Origin: Devosia sp.
GTDB lineage: Bacteria; Pseudomonadota; Alphaproteobacteria; Rhizobiales; Devosiaceae
Direction of reading: 5' to 3'
Length of the DNA: 64,000 nt
Assembly: GCA_015234425.1 (NCBI GenBank)
Contig: JADGNE010000046.1
Coordinates: 1-64,000, forward strand
Numbering within the stretch: the stretch's first letter is position 1; each line of letters starts with the position of its first letter. Below are positions 53,451 to 62,254 of the stretch, piece by piece. The notes below the pieces were generated by a model that was not told the origin of the DNA, did not search any database, and saw only the letters and a list, made by a program, of their open reading frames with translations. Both the position numbers and the translations under genes were made by a program.

Positions 53451-53567
53451 TATTCGGACTTTATACCTCACATTTTCTTTGACTCCGGAAAACAGCCTCG
53501 TTAGTGAACTGGACAAGCGCCCTCATCTTTAGGCGCGTCGATGCAAGAAATTCGATTGGACCGTTCC

Positions 53568-54491
53568 ATGACGACGCTTTTCCGCACATCTTCTCTGGCA
53601 GCCGCGCTGATCGCCGGCACCATGGCCCTGACCCCCGCTGCATTTGCGCAGGACAAGGTCATTACCCATGCACAGGGTGAAACCACGATCAGCGGCGTGC
53701 CGGCCAAGGTGCTGGTGCAGGATTGGGCGACGCTGGACAACCTGGCAGCTCTCGGCGTTCCCGTTGCCGGCGTGCCGTCCTCGAACGCTCCGGGCTATCT
53801 GGCAGACGCGATCCTCGCCGATGTCCTGCCGCTCGGCTCGCTGTTCGAACCCGACTTTGAAGGCATCGCCGCCTCCGAAGCCGACGTGTACTTCGTCTCC
53901 GGCCGTTCCGCTGCTGCCTACGAAACCGGCAAGGACATCCTGCCGACCATTGATCTGAGCGTGAACAACACGGAGATCATCGATGGCCTCAAGGACAATC
54001 TGACCAAGCTGGGCGAGATCTTTGACAAGCAGGACAAGGCCGCCGAGCTGATCGCCAATGTCGACGCCAAGGTTGCTGACGCCAAGGCCGCCGCTGAAGG
54101 CAAGGGAACGGCCCTCGTGCTCGTGACCAATGCCGGCAAGCTCGGCGTCTATGGTCCCGATAGCCGCGTGTCCTGGGTCTATAACGAAGTCGGCATGCCG
54201 TCGGCTCTCGATAGCGTCAAGGACGGCGATCACGGTGGCGACGCGGTGACCTTCGAATTCCTGCTCGAAGTGAATCCGGACTGGGTCTTCGTTGTGGACC
54301 GCGATGCCGGCACCACCGAGAACACTGGCGCCGCACAGGCCCTTCTCGACAATGAGCTGTTCAACCAGACCACTGCCGCCAAGGAAGGCCAGATCGTTTA
54401 TCTCGACGCTCAGGCTGCCTATATCACCATGAATGGCTATCAGGCTGTGACCCTTCTGCTTGACCAGGTTATCGCCGGCCTTCAGAAATAA
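53568..54491 (+). CDS. Siderophore ABC transporter substrate-binding protein
   Basis: 307 residues from ATG 53568 (MTTLFRTSSLAAALIAGTMAL; the frame extends to 53541). Signal peptide at 1-28, cut near AFA-QDK. The mature protein belongs to the FecB/CeuE/YclQ-like class III fold with two domains and a long bridging helix: ITHAQGETTISGVPAKVLVQDWATLDNLAALGVPVAG and VLVTNAGKLGVYGPDSRVSWVYNEVGM. Relatives bind ferric catecholates such as petrobactin or enterobactin fragments. There is no lipobox, so it is free in the periplasm. A hairpin follows the stop. Confidence 0.9.
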   Translation: MTTLFRTSSLAAALIAGTMALTPAAFAQDKVITHAQGETTISGVPAKVLVQDWATLDNLAALGVPVAGVPSSNAPGYLADAILADVLPLGSLFEPDFEGIAASEADVYFVSGRSAAAYETGKDILPTIDLSVNNTEIIDGLKDNLTKLGEIFDKQDKAAELIANVDAKVADAKAAAEGKGTALVLVTNAGKLGVYGPDSRVSWVYNEVGMPSALDSVKDGDHGGDAVTFEFLLEVNPDWVFVVDRDAGTTENTGAAQALLDNELFNQTTAAKEGQIVYLDAQAAYITMNGYQAVTLLLDQVIAGLQK

Positions 54492-54506
54492 TTCCATAAT
54501 TCAGGG

Positions 54507-54528
54507 CCTGGCGGCCTCGGTCGCCGGG
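54507..54528 (+). other. Intercistronic hairpin after the siderophore binding-protein gene
   Basis: CCTGGCG (54507-54513) pairs with CGCCGGG (54522-54528), one T-G wobble, with an 8-base loop, 15 bases after the stop. The stem is weaker than its counterparts after ytfQ and the CUT1 binding-protein gene but in the same place. Confidence 0.5.
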
Positions 54529-54559
54529 TCTTGCTGCATTTTATAGACCGGACTTTTCA

Positions 54560-55522
54560 GTGCCTGCGCTTATTGCCGGAATGATCATCACAATCGCCCT
54601 TGCGATTGTCAGCCTCTTTGTTGGCGTCAGCGATGTTTCGCTGGCGTCTTTGCTGTCTGGTGGCTGGGAAGGCCGTCCCGGCGAAGTCCTTCTTATAAGC
54701 CGCATTCCGCGCACCGTTGCGCTGGTCCTTGCAGGCGCCTCGATGGCTATTTCGGGCCTCGTCATGCAGATGATCGTGCGCAACCGCTTCGTCGAGCCCG
54801 GCACCACGGGCACGAGCGAATCTGCGGCGCTGGGTTTTCTCGTGGTGACGATCTTTGCGCCCGGTTGGCCCCTGATGGCCAAGATGGCCGTGGCGGCCCT
54901 CTTTGCCCTGGGTGGCACGGCTCTGTTCCTGCGGGTGCTGCGCGCAGTGCCGCTGCGCGACGTGCTGCTGGTGCCACTGGTGGGCATCATGCTCGGTGGT
55001 ATTGTCGGCGCGATCGGCGCCTTCATCGCCTATCGGACCAATCTCATGGGATCGATGCTGGCCTGGAACATGGGCGATTTCTCCGGCGTGCTGCGCGGGC
55101 GCTATGAGCTGATGTGGTTTGGTCTGGCCGGTTGCATCCTCGCCTATATCGCGGCGGACCGCTTTACCGTCGCCGGCATGGGCAAGGATTTTACCACCAA
55201 TCTGGGGCTTAATCATCGCTCGGTAATGATCCTCGGGCTGGTCATCGTATCGGTCGTCAGCGCCGTGGTGCTGGTGTCGGTGGGGTCGATCCCCTTCCTT
55301 GGGCTGATCGTGCCGAACGTTGTCAGCATGCTGATCGGCGACAATATGCGCCGCACCGTGCCCTGGGTCGCTGTCGGCGGCGCCGGCATGGTGCTGGCCT
55401 GCGATATTGTCGGCCGGCTTATCCGCTACCCCTATGAAATCCCGATTTCCGTAGTGATGGGCGTGGTCGGCTCGATGCTGTTCCTCTATCTGCTGCTGCG
55501 CACGCCGCGAGGCGCCAAATGA
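54560..55522 (+). CDS. Siderophore ABC transporter permease (FecCD type), first
   Basis: 320 residues from GTG 54560. FecCD family: about nine or ten membrane helices, LLISRIPRTVALVLAGASMAISGLVMQMIVRNRFVEPGTTGTSESAALGFL is the diagnostic region. ITIALAIVSLFVGVSDVSL begins the protein. It resembles the CeuB/YclN/FatD branch. The stop overlaps the second permease (ATGA). Confidence 0.92.
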   Translation: MPALIAGMIITIALAIVSLFVGVSDVSLASLLSGGWEGRPGEVLLISRIPRTVALVLAGASMAISGLVMQMIVRNRFVEPGTTGTSESAALGFLVVTIFAPGWPLMAKMAVAALFALGGTALFLRVLRAVPLRDVLLVPLVGIMLGGIVGAIGAFIAYRTNLMGSMLAWNMGDFSGVLRGRYELMWFGLAGCILAYIAADRFTVAGMGKDFTTNLGLNHRSVMILGLVIVSVVSAVVLVSVGSIPFLGLIVPNVVSMLIGDNMRRTVPWVAVGGAGMVLACDIVGRLIRYPYEIPISVVMGVVGSMLFLYLLLRTPRGAK

Positions 55523-56508
55523 GCACCGAGATCGTGTCCTCTTCCCCGCTGTCGCGCCTCTCCCGTCCGGTCTGGGTGCTGATCGCCCTCGCCGTGCTGG
55601 CGGTGCTTTCGGTTGTGCTGTTCATGACGCTCGGCGCCAAGGGCAGCTGGAGTTTTGTGCTGCCCTTCCGGGGCAAGAAACTGCTCGGCCTCCTGCTCGT
55701 CGCCTATTCGGTGGCGGTGTCGACCGTCTTGTTCCAGACCGTCACCAACAACCGCATCCTGACCCCATCGATCATGGGCTTTGATGCGCTCTACGTGCTG
55801 ATCAAAACGTCCATCGTTTTCTTCCTCGGCGTCGGGGCGCTGACCTCGATCAGCGCGGAATGGCAATTCCTGTTCTCCCTGATTGCCATGGTCGCCTTCT
55901 CGGGGTTCCTGTTCCGCTGGCTGTTCCTCGGGGAAGAGCGGAGCCTGCATCTGCTGGTGCTGGTCGGCATCATCTTCGGCACGCTGTTCCGCTCCTTTTC
56001 CAACCTCATGCAGCGCATGATGGACCCCGGCGCCTTCAACGTGCTGCAGGACACGCTGTTCGCCAGCTTTGCCACCACGGACCCGTCGCTGCTGGGCATT
56101 TCCTGCGTCATCGTCGGTGTGGTCAGTGTCTTCGCCTTCCGCCTGATGCACGTCTATGACGTGCTCAATCTGGGGCGCGCCCACGCCATCAATCTGGGCG
56201 TCGACTACAAGCGCACCGTGGCCATCATTCTGATCTTGGTGTCGATCCTTGTGTCGGTGTCGACGGCGCTGGTCGGCCCGGTGACGTTCTTCGGCCTGCT
56301 GGTGGTGACGCTCGCCCATTCGCTTATCGGCAATTCCCTGCATCGCTATGTGCTGCCAGCTTCGATCCTTCTCGGGATCATCGCGCTGGTTGGCGGCCAG
56401 ACGCTGCTGGAACGTGTCTTCGCCTTTGACACCGCGCTCTCGATCATCATCGAGTTTTTGGGCGGCGTCGTCTTTATTGCCCTCGTGCTGAGGAAATCTG
56501 CCCGATGA
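55519..56508 (+). CDS. Siderophore ABC transporter permease (FecCD type), second
   Basis: 329 residues, about ten membrane helices, CeuC/YclO/FatC branch. LLLVAYSVAVSTVLFQTVTNNRILTPSIMGFDALYVLIKT is the family region. Forms the heterodimeric channel with the preceding permease. Overlaps the ATPase gene by four bases. Confidence 0.92.
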   Translation: MSTEIVSSSPLSRLSRPVWVLIALAVLAVLSVVLFMTLGAKGSWSFVLPFRGKKLLGLLLVAYSVAVSTVLFQTVTNNRILTPSIMGFDALYVLIKTSIVFFLGVGALTSISAEWQFLFSLIAMVAFSGFLFRWLFLGEERSLHLLVLVGIIFGTLFRSFSNLMQRMMDPGAFNVLQDTLFASFATTDPSLLGISCVIVGVVSVFAFRLMHVYDVLNLGRAHAINLGVDYKRTVAIILILVSILVSVSTALVGPVTFFGLLVVTLAHSLIGNSLHRYVLPASILLGIIALVGGQTLLERVFAFDTALSIIIEFLGGVVFIALVLRKSAR

Positions 56509-57263
56509 TCATCACCCAAGGCGTCACCAAGAATTACGGCACCTCCTGCGTCGTCGACGGGGTCACCCTCGAACTGCCACAGGGCGGGGTAACCTCGATC
56601 ATCGGCCCCAATGGCGCCGGCAAGTCGACCCTTCTTTCCATGGTCAGCCGCCTCATGGCGATGGACAAGGGCAGCGTGACCATTGGCGGGCTGGATGTGA
56701 CGCGGGCCAAGAGCGACGACCTCGCCAAGAAGCTCTCGATCCTGCGCCAGGACAATCACATGACGGCGCGACTGACCGTCTATGACCTCGTCTCCTTCGG
56801 ACGCTATCCCCATTCCAAGGGGCGCCTGAATGCCGGGGATAAGGAGCATATCGACCGGGCGATCCGCTATCTCGACCTCGAGCCGCTCTCGGGTCGATAT
56901 CTCGACGAATTGTCGGGTGGCCAGCGCCAGCGCGCCTTTGTCGCCATGGTCCTAGCCCAGGACACCGACTATGTGCTGCTCGACGAGCCGCTCAACAATC
57001 TCGACATGAAACATGCCATGGGCATGATGAAGCTGATGCGCCAGGCGGCCGACGAGCTCGGCAAGACGGTCGTGCTGGTGTTGCACGACATCAATTTCGC
57101 CTCCTGGTATTCGGACCACATCGTGGCCATGAAGCTGGGCAAGGTGGCCGCGCAGGGCCCGGTCAAGGACATCATCCGCCCCGACGTGCTCAATCCGATC
57201 TATGAGATGGATATCAATGTGCACGAGATCGGCGGCCAGCTGATCTCCGTCTATTACGGCTGA
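56505..57263 (+). CDS. Siderophore ABC transporter ATP-binding protein
   Basis: 252 residues, FepC/CeuD/YclP type. Walker A GPNGAGKSTL near 35-44, Q-loop LRQDNHMTARLTVYDLVSFGRYPHSKGR, signature [15 protein letters not shown] near 137, Walker B YVLLDEPLNNLDM and switch His in LVLHDINFASWYSDH. Energises uptake of the ferric siderophore. Its last ten bases overlap the convergent diguanylate cyclase gene, leaving no room for a terminator between them. Confidence 0.95.
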   Translation: MIITQGVTKNYGTSCVVDGVTLELPQGGVTSIIGPNGAGKSTLLSMVSRLMAMDKGSVTIGGLDVTRAKSDDLAKKLSILRQDNHMTARLTVYDLVSFGRYPHSKGRLNAGDKEHIDRAIRYLDLEPLSGRYLDELSGGQRQRAFVAMVLAQDTDYVLLDEPLNNLDMKHAMGMMKLMRQAADELGKTVVLVLHDINFASWYSDHIVAMKLGKVAAQGPVKDIIRPDVLNPIYEMDINVHEIGGQLISVYYG

Positions 57264-59002
57264 CCGGCGATCGCCTCACCGTAGGAAATGATGCGCCCGC
57301 GTCCTTCGGCCTTGGCCGCATAACAGGCGGCATCCGCCTCGCCCAGAAAGCCGATGGCTGAGGGTGGCTCGGGCGTGATGATGGTCAGCCCGGCGCTGGC
57401 CGAAACGCGATGGGTTTTTCCCGCCCAGTCGAAGGCGAGCGCGCTGATCGCCCGCACGATTTTTTGGCCCACCTGCAAGCCGTTTTCCTCAGGGCAGCAG
57501 TCGAGAATGACGGCGAACTCGTCGCCGCCGATGCGTGCCACGGTGTCATGGCTGCGGCAGCAGTCGCGGATGGTCTGGGCGACCCTCTTGAGCAGCGCAT
57601 CGCCCGCGGCGTGGCCCGCGGTGTCATTGACCGGCTTGAAGTGATCAAGGTCGATGAAGATCAGGCAGGATGGCTTTCCTGTCTCGCGCGCCTCGGCGAT
57701 GGTCCGGGCCAGCGCCTTCTCGAAGGCAGCGCGATTGGTCAGATCGGTCAGGGGGTCGTGACTGGCCGTATGCGCCAGTTGACGCTGCAGCGCCCGGCTC
57801 TGGGTCATGTCCTGGAAGATCAGTACGGCCCCGAGGACGTCGTCGGCGCTGCCGAGAACGGGAGCGGCAGTGCAGCGGATATCGCGCCTCGTGCCGTCAT
57901 GGCTGATGAGCTCGGCGTCGTCCTCGACGCGAATCGGCACGCCTTGCGCGAGGGAGCTGCGCACCGGACAGTCCATGGGCGCGCCTGAGGTGTGGTCCTG
58001 AAGCCGGAAAATGGCTTCGATCGGCTCTCCACGGGCGGCCGCGGCGCTGACCCCGGTCAATTGCTCGGCGGCGGCGTTCATGAAGTCGACAAGGCCCTCG
58101 GCATTGACCGAGATCATGCCGTCGGCAACGGAGGACAGGATGATGCGCAGGCGCTCTTTTTCCCTGTCCAATTCCTGCTCGACCATCTTGAGATGGGTGA
58201 TGTCGGTATCGGTGCCGATGGTGCGCAACGGCTCGCCGGCGTCGGTCCATTCGACGGCGCGACCGCGGCTCAGGATCCAGACATAGGAACCGTCCTTGCG
58301 CCGTTCGCGATATTCGAGCCCCTCGAATGTATCATCGCTCTGTTCCTGGCGGTCGATATTTGCCTTCACGACAGGCAGATCGTCCGGGTGGATCCTGGAG
58401 TGCCAGGCGGCGGTCGCGCCGTCGACCCATTCGTCTGGGCTATAGCCACGAATCCTTCGCCAGCCGTCGGAATAGAAAATGCTGTCGGTGCGGTAGTCAT
58501 AGTCCCAGACGCCCTGGCGGGCGCTCTGGAGAGCAAAGCGCCAGCGCTTTTCGGTGTAGATAAGCGCTTCCTCGGCCTTCTTGTGCGTCTCGATATTGGC
58601 CAGCTGCAGAACGAATAGCGACGTATCGTCCGCGCTCTCAAAGGAGCGCGCACCGACCTGCACCCATAGCGGGCTCTCGTCTGCGTGGCTGAAGCGATGC
58701 TCGCCGTGGAGGGAAGAAATTTCCCCGCGCACCAGGCGCTCGAATTGAAGGTCGAGCGCACTATCATCGGAAGGGTGGATGAGGTCTGCGAGCGTCTGGC
58801 GCGTCAGGTCCGCGGGCGCGTGCCCGAGCAGTTCGGCGCAGGCCGGGTTGGCGTGCCTGATGGCGCCGGCGGCATCGACCAGCAACATGCCAAAGGGCAG
58901 TTGATCAAAGGCGCGGGCGGCCTCCGCCGCGGAGGGATCCCCCCGCTGGTTCTGGCCGGCGACAGGTGATGTCGTTCGTGGCGGTCCCATGACGGTCACC
59001 AT
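57254..59002 (-). CDS. PAS-PAS-PAS-GGDEF diguanylate cyclase
   Basis: 582 residues, no membrane helix. PAS domains at about 30-140 (FGMLLVDAAGAIRHANPACAELLG), 155-275 (WDYDYRTDSIFYSDGWRRIRGYSPDEW, with a PAC-like RRKDGSYVWILSRG) and 290-405 (ADGMISVNAEGLVDFMNAAAEQLTG). GGDEF domain at about 415-575 with the intact active site ARIGGDEFAVIL and an RSHD I-site five residues before it, so it should make cyclic-di-GMP and be product-inhibited. DHFKPVNDTAGHAAGD fits an active cyclase. No EAL domain. The signal sensed is unknown. Confidence 0.93.
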   Translation of the reverse strand: MVTVMGPPRTTSPVAGQNQRGDPSAAEAARAFDQLPFGMLLVDAAGAIRHANPACAELLGHAPADLTRQTLADLIHPSDDSALDLQFERLVRGEISSLHGEHRFSHADESPLWVQVGARSFESADDTSLFVLQLANIETHKKAEEALIYTEKRWRFALQSARQGVWDYDYRTDSIFYSDGWRRIRGYSPDEWVDGATAAWHSRIHPDDLPVVKANIDRQEQSDDTFEGLEYRERRKDGSYVWILSRGRAVEWTDAGEPLRTIGTDTDITHLKMVEQELDREKERLRIILSSVADGMISVNAEGLVDFMNAAAEQLTGVSAAAARGEPIEAIFRLQDHTSGAPMDCPVRSSLAQGVPIRVEDDAELISHDGTRRDIRCTAAPVLGSADDVLGAVLIFQDMTQSRALQRQLAHTASHDPLTDLTNRAAFEKALARTIAEARETGKPSCLIFIDLDHFKPVNDTAGHAAGDALLKRVAQTIRDCCRSHDTVARIGGDEFAVILDCCPEENGLQVGQKIVRAISALAFDWAGKTHRVSASAGLTIITPEPPSAIGFLGEADAACYAAKAEGRGRIISYGEAIAGQP

Positions 59003-59064
59003 GACGGAGGGTGGGTAACAGGCGAATTAAGATTGATGTTCAGATTTCCGTTAACGCCGGTCCC

Positions 59065-59895
59065 TCACGCGAGGCGGGACAGAATGAAGTCGCGTTCAGC
59101 GGAGAGACCGTTCCATTCGCTCGGGTGGTCTGCATCAAAGATCAGCGTATAGGGCCCGGTATAGCCGGCATCCTCGGCAACCGAGAGGCAGGTGCCATAG
59201 TCGGCCTCGTCGAGCTGGCCCGAAACGAAGCTCGCCTTTGCGTGGCAGAGCTCGGCCCGCGGGAAGATGGAGGCCAGGGCCTCGTATTTGTCCTCGCCCG
59301 TCCAATTGCCGAAATCGCCGAGAAGGCCGATGCGACCCTCAAGCCGGTCGAGCACTTCATGCACCACGCCGGGGCTGGAAAGGAGCGCCAGCCAGTTTTC
59401 GGTGACGAGCCGCACCGACGAGCCGGCATTGCGATCGGCCAGTTGGCGCAGCGCGGTGACAGAGCGATCGATGGTTTCGGGCGTCGGCGCCTGCTTGCCG
59501 GCAATGATGCGGGCGTTTTGTGCGCCAAGCTCATTGGCCACCTCGACCCAGCCCGAGATCCAGGCGGTGTCGCGCGCGCCATTAACCGGATCGGTAATGT
59601 CACCGGCATCGATGAGCAGGGTCTGCAGAGTGACCCCGGACACTTTGAGCTGGTCGCGCAGCTCGCCGAGATAGACGGGGTCACGGCTGCGCATGTGGAA
59701 GGAGACGATTTCCAGCCGGTGATAGCCATGGTTGGCGAGCACCGAAGGCAGGCCGAGCAGCGACTCGCTGCCCTCCCCATAAGTATCCTCGCCCGGGCCG
59801 ATTTCGGCACTGTCGAGATTATGCGGATAGGTCGTGCCCAAAAGCCGATGCAACGACCAGGTGGAGACCGCGATACGATCAGCACTCTGGGCCAT
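59065..59895 (-). CDS. Sugar phosphate isomerase/epimerase (AP-endonuclease 2 TIM barrel)
   Basis: 276 residues from ATG 59895 (AGGAGAATAG upstream); the frame continues to 60129 across the divergent start. Xylose-isomerase-like TIM barrel: VSTWSLHRLLGTTY at the first strand, LPSVLANHGYHRLEIVSFHM, and metal-site-like ending (LCHAKASFVSGQLDEADYG, LIFDADHPSEWNG). Members isomerise or epimerise sugars (inosose, hydroxypyruvate, tagatose). The reaction here is not evident. It is divergent from the amidohydrolase gene and 62 bases upstream of the cyclase. Confidence 0.83.
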   Translation of the reverse strand: MAQSADRIAVSTWSLHRLLGTTYPHNLDSAEIGPGEDTYGEGSESLLGLPSVLANHGYHRLEIVSFHMRSRDPVYLGELRDQLKVSGVTLQTLLIDAGDITDPVNGARDTAWISGWVEVANELGAQNARIIAGKQAPTPETIDRSVTALRQLADRNAGSSVRLVTENWLALLSSPGVVHEVLDRLEGRIGLLGDFGNWTGEDKYEALASIFPRAELCHAKASFVSGQLDEADYGTCLSVAEDAGYTGPYTLIFDADHPSEWNGLSAERDFILSRLA

Positions 59896-60077
59896 AAGTC
59901 TATTCTCCTGCCTCAGGGGACAGAGTTTCATGGCCGCGCCGGAGGTGCAACCGGGATTGTTTCGATGGCACGAGAGTTTATCGCGCAACTGCTTGGGGTT
60001 GGTGCGCTTTTCGATATTGACTCCGGGGGCGATTGGGCACCTGCTTGGGGCCAAGGACTTGAGGATGCTTGGGAACC

Positions 60078-60845
60078 ATGATCGCCAGTAACGAAAAAGC
60101 GGTGACGGTGACCAATGCGCGTGGGGCATCGCCCTTTGTCATCGTCTGCGACCACGCCTCCAATTTCATTCCGGAGGCCTATGGCGATCTCGGGCTGACG
60201 CCGGTCCAGCGCGTCAGCCATATTGCCTGGGACCCGGGTGCGCTGGCGGTGAGCCGAGGACTGTCCGATGCGCTCGATGCGCCCCTTGTGTGGTCCGGCA
60301 TCTCGCGCCTGATCATCGACCCCAATCGAGACCTCGATGCACCGGACCTGATCTGGACCCTGTCGGAGGCGACGCGCATTCCGGGCAATGAAAATCTCTC
60401 GCCCGAGGAGCGGGAATACCGCATCACCCATTTCCATCAGCCCTATCACACGGCCATTGAACGGCTGCTGGAGATGCGACGGCACGCCGGCATGGAAACC
60501 GTGCTGGTCTGCATGCATTCCTTCACTCCGGTCTATCTCGGCATTGCCCGGCCCTGGCCGATCGGCCTGCTGCATGGACGGGACACCGGCTTTACCGAGG
60601 CTCTGCGGGACGCACTCGCGGCCGCCGAGCCCGATCTCAACATCGGCTGGAACCAGCCCTATGCCGCGCTCAACGGCGTCACCCTGACGCTGGAGAAACA
60701 CGGCGACGGGCGCGGGCTCGAGGCGACGATGATTGAGCTGCGCAATGATGAAATCCTGTCACGTGAGGGCGTGACCTATTGGGCGGAACTGCTCGCGGAG
60801 TGTCTGGAGGCGGCGCGCCGCAAACGCGGAGGCAAGCGGCCCTAG
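60078..60845 (+). CDS. N-formylglutamate amidohydrolase family protein
   Basis: 255 residues from ATG 60078; TTG 60069, five bases after GAGG, is an alternative start. FVIVCDHASNFIPEAYG near residues 18-34 holds a conserved Asp/His pair, WDPGALAVSRGLSD and LIIDPNRDLDAPDLI follow, and FHQPYHTAIERLL plus CMHSFTPVYLG complete the family pattern. HutG hydrolyses N-formylglutamate in histidine use, but no hut genes are near. Beside a glutamine-synthetase-like gene it could instead hydrolyse a gamma-glutamyl amide; that is inference. Confidence 0.85.
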   Translation: MIASNEKAVTVTNARGASPFVIVCDHASNFIPEAYGDLGLTPVQRVSHIAWDPGALAVSRGLSDALDAPLVWSGISRLIIDPNRDLDAPDLIWTLSEATRIPGNENLSPEEREYRITHFHQPYHTAIERLLEMRRHAGMETVLVCMHSFTPVYLGIARPWPIGLLHGRDTGFTEALRDALAAAEPDLNIGWNQPYAALNGVTLTLEKHGDGRGLEATMIELRNDEILSREGVTYWAELLAECLEAARRKRGGKRP

Positions 60846-60884
60846 ACCTGCGCGGGCGACGGACACGAGGGGGAGGAGACCCGA

Positions 60885-62240
60885 TTGGTGTATGCGCTTG
60901 AAGAGCTTCGGAAAGATGTTGCGGCCGGCCGGATCGATACGGTGCTCGTGGCCTTTCCCGACATGCAGGGACGGCTGATCGGCAAGCGCTTCCTCGCCGA
61001 ATTCTTTCTCGAAACGGCCATGGAGGAGACCCACGGCTGTGATTACCTGCTCGCCGACGATATCGACATGGAGCCGGTGCCCGGCTATGCGGCGGCCAAT
61101 TGGAAGAAGGGCTATGGCGATTTCGTCATCAAGCCCGATCTCTCCACGCTGATGAAATGCACCTGGCTCGAGGGCACGGCGCTGGTGATCGCCGATGCGC
61201 TCGACCATCATCATGAGCCGGTGCCCCACGCCCCGCGCAATGTGCTCAAGCGCCAATTGGCGCGGCTCGAGGCCATGGGGCTTTCGGCCAATTTCGCCAG
61301 CGAACTCGAATTTTATCTCTTCGAGGACAGTTTTCGCGCCGCTCATGAGAAGGGCTATCGCGATCTCAAGGCCGCTGGCTACTACATCGAGGATTACCAC
61401 ATCTTCCAGACCACAAAGGAAGAAGGGGTGATGCGGACGCTGCGCAACGAGCTCCACGCCTCCGGCATTCCGGTCGAAAATTCCAAGGGCGAATGGGGGC
61501 CGGGGCAGGAGGAGATCAATGTCCGCTATGCCGAGGCGCTGACCATGGCGGACCGGCATGTGGTGATCAAGAACGCCACCAAGGAGATCGCTTACGCAGA
61601 GGGCAAGGCCGTCACCTTCATGGCCAAATGGGCGTTCGATCTGGCCGGGTCATCGGCGCATATCCATATGTCGCTGGCAACAGACGGAAAGAACCAGTTT
61701 GTCGATGAGGGCGATGAACTGGGCATGTCGGGCCTGATGAAGCATTTCATGGCCGGGCTCCTGACCTATGCCGGCGACATCACCTATTTCCTTGCGCCCT
61801 ATATCAATTCCTACAAGCGCTTCCAGGTTGGCACCTTCGCGCCCACCAAGGCGATCTGGAGCCGGGACAATCGCACGGCGGGATTTCGGCTCTGCGGCGA
61901 AAACACCAAGGGGATCCGTGTCGAGTGCCGGATCGGCGGGGCGGACCTCAACCCCTATCTCGCCTTTGCCGCGCTTCTGGCGGCGGGGATCAAGGGCATC
62001 GAGGACAAGCTTGACCTCGAACCCGGCTTTTCCGGCGACGCCTATGCGCAAGGGGAGCTGCGCGAGGTGTACAAGACCCTGCGCGACGCCATCGCGGGGC
62101 TGAAGCAATCGAAAATGCTGGAGGACGCCTTCGGGGCGGATGTGGTCGGGCACTATGTGCACACCGGCGAGTGGGAGCAGTTTGAATATGACCGGCGAGT
62201 AACCGACTGGGAGCGCCAGCGCGGGTTTGAGCGCAGCTAG
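60885..62240 (+). CDS. Glutamine-synthetase family gamma-glutamyl ligase
   Basis: 451 residues, start at TTG 60885 or GTG 60888 after GGGAGGAG. The N-terminal beta-grasp (VAFPDMQGRLIGKRFLAEFF) and catalytic domain (NFASELEFYLFEDSF, EWGPGQEEINVRYAEALTMADRHVVIKNATKEIA, GSSAHIHMSL, FRLCGENTKGIRVECRIGGADLNPYLAFAALL) match the GlnA/PuuA group. It lacks the C-terminal adenylylation-site region of housekeeping GlnA. The context (aldehyde and alcohol dehydrogenases, amidohydrolase) points to gamma-glutamylation of an amine or amino alcohol, as by PuuA or IpuC, rather than ammonia assimilation. Substrate not known. Confidence 0.88.
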   Translation: MVYALEELRKDVAAGRIDTVLVAFPDMQGRLIGKRFLAEFFLETAMEETHGCDYLLADDIDMEPVPGYAAANWKKGYGDFVIKPDLSTLMKCTWLEGTALVIADALDHHHEPVPHAPRNVLKRQLARLEAMGLSANFASELEFYLFEDSFRAAHEKGYRDLKAAGYYIEDYHIFQTTKEEGVMRTLRNELHASGIPVENSKGEWGPGQEEINVRYAEALTMADRHVVIKNATKEIAYAEGKAVTFMAKWAFDLAGSSAHIHMSLATDGKNQFVDEGDELGMSGLMKHFMAGLLTYAGDITYFLAPYINSYKRFQVGTFAPTKAIWSRDNRTAGFRLCGENTKGIRVECRIGGADLNPYLAFAALLAAGIKGIEDKLDLEPGFSGDAYAQGELREVYKTLRDAIAGLKQSKMLEDAFGADVVGHYVHTGEWEQFEYDRRVTDWERQRGFERS

Positions 62241-62254
62241 GAGGGGAGGCGGAA

